DNA of 64,000 nt from Blasia pusilla (Eukaryota > Marchantiophyta > Marchantiopsida > Blasiales): NCBI GenBank assembly GCA_050084515.1, contig CM114275.1:7812001-7876000 (forward strand). Direction: 5' to 3'. Below the pieces are notes generated by a model, which worked only from the letters and a program-made list of their open reading frames with translations, did no database searches and was not told the DNA's origin. The position numbers were made by a program, and so were the translations under genes. This document shows, one piece after another, positions 59,001-64,000 of this stretch (position 1 is the stretch's first letter; the number at the start of each line of letters is the position of its first letter).

Positions 59001-60729
59001 TACATTTTGACGCAGAGATTCGCAATACTTCAGCTCATGGGCGAACTCCTGTTCCACTAGAAGCTTTTCTCGAAGAAGTGATGCACACTCTCCCTTCACC
59101 CTCGCAACTTCCAACTCACTCGCCTGCACCCATCTTGAACCGTATTAACAGGGAGAAGTCGACTTGACACCCAGAAATCGACAAAAGAACACTCTACGCC
59201 TAGACCCAATTGTGAACACAACCACTGGGGGTTCGTTCAAAGGGTGAAGAGAAGAAGCTGCAGTCGAACCAGGGTCGATGTTGACCATCTTACTCACTGT
59301 TCTCCGATTAGTAACAGGCAAAGTGGACGCGTTTGAGGTGAATAGAAATTGGGAGCTACCTCTAGGCAGAGCCGCAACTCATTGATCTCATTCGCCTGCT
59401 GTGCAATCCGAGCTTCATCCTCTTTACGACGGGTGAGAGCGAATTCAGCAATTTCTTGTGCTTGCCTTAGCTGCATACAAACCCATTACTAGTATTAAAA
59501 TACGACATCAAGGGAATCCACAAAATGAGTAAGAGAAAAATTCGTTCAGAATCTTGAGTATGCATCTTGAGGGGATAATCCAGTCCAATCTCAACGCGTG
59601 TATCCGCATCCACCTACCACTCCTACGGTCGTTAACCTAGCTTGACTTACTGCGAAGGAAAGTCGAGACTGACTGTCACCCTAGGTTCTAAACTCAACGA
59701 GATTTCAAAGAGTGCTACTGCAGAGGAGCCATCCATGCAAATAGTGAAAAAACTAAACAGAAGCCGACCGCAAGGAGCGAGAAAAGAAAGATTCGTCTCA
59801 CAAGGCGCCCCTTCAACGATGCTATCAAAGTTTTTCGCATTTGTCAAATCGACACAGGGAGATGATGGCTCGGCACGGACCCCCGAATTTCACCGAAAGA
59901 CAGCCACAGGATGGCACAACTTATCTCTAGTTCGGAAGTTCTCTGAAAGTACGAGGTTCGAAAGACAGAACGGCTGAAATACAGCTGGAAACTGGAACCA
60001 AGCAAATGGGGAAGCTCAAATTGCTGATTCCACCATCCGCGAATAGTGAAATCGGCTAAACACAAAGAAATTATATGGTCACTCGCTATTCACGCCTAGT
60101 AGGTGTATCAACACCACCGAAATAAAGGAAATGGAGTGATACATGCTGCGAGTCAGCACAGACCCTATCCACAGTTTCGCCGCGTTTGGTGGATGACCTT
60201 ACGCCGAGTAGTCATGATCGTTGCAAATCCCAACGAAATGAAGCCAATGGAGTGAAACTCACTGCGAGTCAGCACAGCCCCTATCTAAGATTTCGCCAAG
60301 TTTGGTGGATGATCTTACGCCGAAAAATCATGGCCATCGCAAATCTCGAAATCTCAGCTCCCCAGAAAACATCCTATCTGTCACATATCCTAGATTAACT
60401 AGAAATCTCTGGAACAGGCTTGCCCGTGACATTCGAGCATAGAGTAGTACAGGCGCAGAATTCATCAACCCAAGGTGTGGGAGGAAGGATTCGCTCACCT
60501 GAAGGCTTGCGAACGCGGCTCTCCAGTCTGATAGCTGTTCAGAAGCCTCCTGCTCCCGAGCCTTGGCATCCGCAATCTTAAATTGAAAGTCTAAGAATTC
60601 TTCATCACTATGACTTGCCGGAGCATCATCAAGTTCCAGAAGTGCCTTAACGAGACCAGAGGATTCGGTCGAGGTCATGAACGCTTTCTCATTCATCCTT
60701 TGAAAGCCCAGTTCTACAGTTGTCATCAT
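56097..60729 (-). CDS. Long coiled-coil protein, 4 exons in phase 0, about 1051 aa
   Basis: Minus-strand exons: 60729-60499 (77 codons, from MMTTVELGFQRMNEKAF), 59470-59360 (37), 59123-59004 (40), 58790 to the stop. All splice sites are GT-AG and all joints are phase 0. The protein is Glu/Lys/Gln-rich with heptad-like stretches, mostly at residues 80-180 and from about 550 to the C-terminus (for example KLEESNNSLKQMEWHLCRQI). A less ordered acidic and Ser-rich part lies between. No motor, GRIP or membrane segment was seen, so the role (scaffold, cytoskeletal or trafficking) is open. The end is ambiguous: the TAA at 56097-56099 overlaps a good donor (GG then GTAAGT at 56100), so the true gene may splice on to exons further left. 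Confidence 0.85.
60130..60362. repeat. 116-bp tandem duplication in intron 1 of the coiled-coil gene
   Basis: AATGGAGTGA, CTGCGAGTCAGCACAG, TTTGGTGGATGA and CTTACGCCGA recur in order, with starts at 60130 and 60246. The copies differ by about 15%. Confidence 0.88.
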
Positions 60730-61910
60730 CCAGTCTCTGTCTTCTCGACACCCTGACTACAACAGAAATTCCAGAAGAGTCGCTTCCACATGCCTCCAGT
60801 CCATTCCCCTTCTAAGAGTGGTGCAAAGCTCGGGAGGAGACGTGCAGTGAAAAAAGCCTCGGCAGGAGCAATCCTTGCTATCCCATGCGCACATCCTCTG
60901 CCTACTGAATCTTAGTGAAAGAGTATAGGAAACGGAATTCCTTCACAGTTGTGATGGACCCGGACGTCGAAAGCCACTGTTCAGATGTCCATACACAGCA
61001 GAATCCATCTCCGTAATTAGGAACCAGGCAGAAGATCCAAGTGCAACTCCTTCGATTTCACGTCCGTGGTGATGCCAGATGCCGCGCAGATCCAACACTA
61101 CGACTTTCCACGCAAGGAGACCGCGGTGCCTAGTCCTCGGCCCCTCGCGAAATGTAGCGAGGAGCGACTAAGGTTTCCAGAGAGATCACTACAACCATGG
61201 CTCACCTAGGCATTCACCGACAGAAGAGAAAACTCGGCCGACCGCACTTGCGGCCTACGACTCGTCCCCACGAGAGAACGCCGACGATCCGCGGTGGTGA
61301 ACCTTCTCTACTACTATCACGATGGCATTGATCTTTCAAGTCAGATACCAGGACCAGTTACCGCACCCTTCTCCTGATGCGTCGCAGGCAGTCTATCAGA
61401 CGACGACCGAACGAACATGTGCTCACGGTTCCAGAATGAGTGGCAGAGCGCGACACGGCGCTGCGAAGAGCATTCGGTTAATCTGACTTCCGAAAGCGCT
61501 GCAATTTCTCCCATCCCCGTTTCTACAGCGAATCCGCCGAGATCAACGGGTCCTCGACGCTAGCGAAGAGGTCAGGCAATCCATACGACCAATGGCCACC
61601 TACTCACCTTCAAAAGGCGCCGAAAAGCTGTTCCATCGATTCCTCCATTCCCCGTGAATTTATTGCGCTCCCTTCTTATGCACAAATGGCGCCGGTGTGA
61701 GCGAGCAAAATCCATAACAGCCCGTCCAATCGTGAGCGAGCTAAATATCCATAGCTCCTGCCTAAAATTGCTAGTCACCCTGAAGTGCACATGACAGCTA
61801 CAGTGCTAGAATAGGCTTCGGATCAAAAGCTTCGCGAACGTCCGTCAGGACCTCAGGCCATCAATCCATCCACGGAAGCGAGCGGGGTAAGAAAAGGCTG
61901 GTATGGTTAG
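60730..61910. other. Upstream region of the coiled-coil gene
   Basis: A comparatively GC-rich tract (60780-61600) consistent with a promoter and 5' UTR on the minus strand. No other gene is recognised. Confidence 0.45.
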
Positions 61911-61916
61911 CCGAGG

Positions 61917-62078
61917 CATGGTCCGGGTAGTTTTTTTTCCCGAGAACCGGTACAATTTTTTATATTTTTCTGAACCCGACCGGCTAAAGAGATACAAAGA
62001 TTTTTCTGCCGGTTTTTGGCCGTTGATTTGCAAAGTGAATCGGAAATTCTAAATTTCTTTCCGCTAGGGTTTTGTAGG
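61917..62078. mobile_element. Short non-autonomous element with hAT-like left terminus
   Basis: It begins CATGGTCCGGGTAGTTTT, close to the hAT element's CAGGGTCCGGGGAATTTT at 40985. It carries CCGGTTTTTGG and ends near TCCGCTAGGGTTTTGTA. The flanks AGCCGAGG and GGCCGAGA match at 6 of 8 bases, which could be an aged duplication. Confidence 0.45.
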
Positions 62079-62479
62079 CCGAGACACTCTAATACCATAC
62101 GTTCCCGACGTCCTCCATAAATTAAACTATGGGTGCCCGTGCTCTACACGGGTGAATGAAAATTAGTGGAGAAGACAAAAGCTTGGGTTTCAAAAAAGTT
62201 TAGTGGGGAGTACAATCAATCAATTAGAAGCCAAAAAAAAAGTAAGTGTCACCAAGAGGGAAGGCATCTCGTATGAGGCATTCTCCCATAATAATATAGA
62301 TGAAATGGCCATCCTAAATGCAAAACATATGCTTGTACAGACTCACTTGTAGGATTTGTAACTATAACATCGATCATCAACACCTCAACCTCCCACGTCA
62401 TATAAAGATTGGCACAAATGAGGGAATCCCATATGGAGTAAGTGTTGGTGCAACGAAAATGCAGACGACGTCATGGCTC

Positions 62480-63300
62480 CCAAGTGGAACCCCTAAGATG
62501 CGTAGACCTCCATCCATTTTTCATGACTCCGTTAGCTAGATGAGTATTAGAGGATATGTTTGATGCAGACCATGCCTTGTATTTCGTACGTTCACCGCTA
62601 TAGTGCCACATACCCAATTGGGCAATAAAGTATTGGAATGCATGGACACCAAGGTCTCCAATGCCAAAAATATAAGTATCATTTACAAATGAGGGAAAAA
62701 TGCAATATGGAAAGGCCTTCACCGCAAAGAGAATTTTCCAATAATAGCCAAAGCAAAAAATGAGTCCCACCTAAGGAGTCATCTTGACAAGTATTGATGA
62801 TGGACTCCAAACTATAACCTCCTCTTTGAGCCGACCATGATAGGAATAGAGGGCAAAATGGGCCCCTTATAAATCTTGCATAAAGGGAATGAGGCTCGCA
62901 ATGGGGCCACTTGCATCCCTCGATTCTAAGAAGATAGTCATGCAAGACACTCAGTTGAACGTGTTCCCAAAATCCACTTGAAGAACCATCCACTTTGGAT
63001 GCAAATTAAGGGAAGACCTCAAACCTAATGAAATCAACTCACAACCAATTGGATGACAATTCCAAACTCATATAGAGTCGGTTGTGATCGGAAGGCCTTA
63101 AGAAATTGCAAAGCAACAGTGCGACTCACCAACCTCAATAGCACCTCACCTATGGCGATTGGATGAACCCCTCCATCCTCCTTGGACAATGCCAAAAGTG
63201 ACCTTGCCCCCAACACTTGAGCTACTTTTGTTAGAACTCCTCATTGAGATAGATGAGAGGCAACTTGCAACAACTCAAAGAAGCCACAAGGGGAATCCTA
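62480..63300 (-). pseudogene. Decayed non-LTR reverse transcriptase (second lineage)
   Basis: Minus-strand fragments in the proper order. EDGGVHPIAIGEVLLRLVS (about 63175-63119) matches the RT motif GGVRPI-x-VGE. VDFGNTFN (about 62967-62944) matches the D-x3-AFN palm motif. SIINTCQDDSLGG (about 62810-62770) fits the GVQQGDPLG area, and NDTYIFG (about 62695) stands where the catalytic DD-T is expected, with the first Asp lost. Stops and frame changes are frequent. It is unlike the LINE at 5-9.7 kb. Confidence 0.65.
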
Positions 63301-64000
63301 TGGAGGAAAGCAATCGCGAAGATGTTTGTACATAAAGAAATTTGTAGAGAATGCCTAAGTGCCCATGGAAAGAGGGACGGGCCTAGACAAACACTTATGT
63401 CAAGATGGAAGGCACATACAAAAGCTACAAGGTGTACTACTATGTGGAGATATTGATATAGCCTTAGGGGGGCATCAATAGTATCAATTGTTGGAGGCTT
63501 AATATCCATAGTGTAAAAAGGTATTGGAATAACCCCAGGCAAGGAAAACAACTCTTCAAGAGACTCATGATATTTTCAAAGTGAGACCTCAATGACTCCC
63601 ATGATCTCAAAGGGGGTGCTATTGCATGAAGCACCAAAGAGCATCCATAGTCGATTGGAGGGATCACCATCTAAATCTATTGAAATCACTTTGTTTAGTC
63701 ACTAGGTAGATGGTAACATGAGGTGGATGAGAGATGAGGAAAACTAGCTTGAAGTCATAAACATTATAAATTGAACCCTCACTAGATCCAAAACCAAGAT
63801 CAATTAAAAAAAAAATCTTGCATAATTTGAGGTACGGAATCTATTTTACTATTGGAGAGTGTCCATTTGATTTTCAAACACCTCTCAACCAATAGGGTCT
63901 GTCACATCTTAGTTGGCGGACAAGTAGAGTTCAATGGTGTCAACAGTGTCGAGAGTCAAGCGGTTGCTCGGGCATATCTCATCCTCAGGTGTTGGATGAG
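63301..64000. other. Right edge of window, probably flanking sequence of the RT relic
   Basis: The short frames (63231-63551 and 63464-63670 on minus) may be upstream parts of the same element; no motif proves it. Confidence 0.35.

Noticed and set aside
1-64000. CRISPR array, rRNA, phage or bacterial defence genes
   Set aside because: No regularly spaced repeats of CRISPR type, no rRNA-like stretch, and all recognised genes are eukaryotic or transposon-derived.

Overview
The window looks like nuclear DNA of a land plant or close streptophyte relative. It has spliced genes with GT/AG introns, a DCD-domain gene (a plant-type domain), TTTAGGG-like telomeric words, and abundant plant-type Ty3, Ty1/copia, LINE and hAT relics. 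The RT/integrase and gene structures remind me of bryophytes, but that is only an impression.

Four host genes can be supported. (1) 161-11944 (+): the C-terminal 13 exons of a DExH-box RNA helicase of the DHX36/DExH3 type. The gene starts left of the window. Its second-last intron is 7.5 kb long and filled with a decayed LINE, further copies of that LINE's 3' tail and other insertions. (2) 15640-16875 (+): an intact, intronless RNA 3'-terminal phosphate cyclase (RTCA), 411 aa. (3) 33723-37268 (-): a five-exon DCD-domain protein, which I reconstruct as 760 aa. (4) 56097-60729 (-): a long coiled-coil protein of about 1051 aa built from four phase-0 exons; its 3' end is uncertain.

The rest is mostly transposon-derived. 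The intron 4071-11544 holds an APE-type LINE that carries a nested insertion in its endonuclease. 18546-25582 holds an odd leader with a perfect 30-bp inverted repeat, then a decayed Ty3-type retrotransposon (gag knuckle, RT, integrase). Its polyprotein ends in a PHD finger rather than a chromodomain, and its in-frame stops are almost all TAG. 26378-26649 is a small inverted-repeat element with a tRNA-like core. 28800-28966 is another piece of the same LINE. 40985-45997 is a hAT element with an 8-bp target-site duplication, a transposase with two in-frame TAG stops, and internal minisatellites. 46865-49400 (-) is a decayed Ty1/copia element. 62480-63300 (-) is a decayed reverse transcriptase of another non-LTR lineage.

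The genes show no operon-like or pathway link to each other. Helicase and RTCA are both RNA-processing enzymes, but they sit 3.7 kb apart with repeats between them, so I read nothing into this. Large stretches (about 11.9-14.7, 16.9-18.5, 26.7-31.0, 31.6-33.7, 37.3-40.4, 49.4-56.1 and 60.7-61.9 kb) show no gene I can defend.
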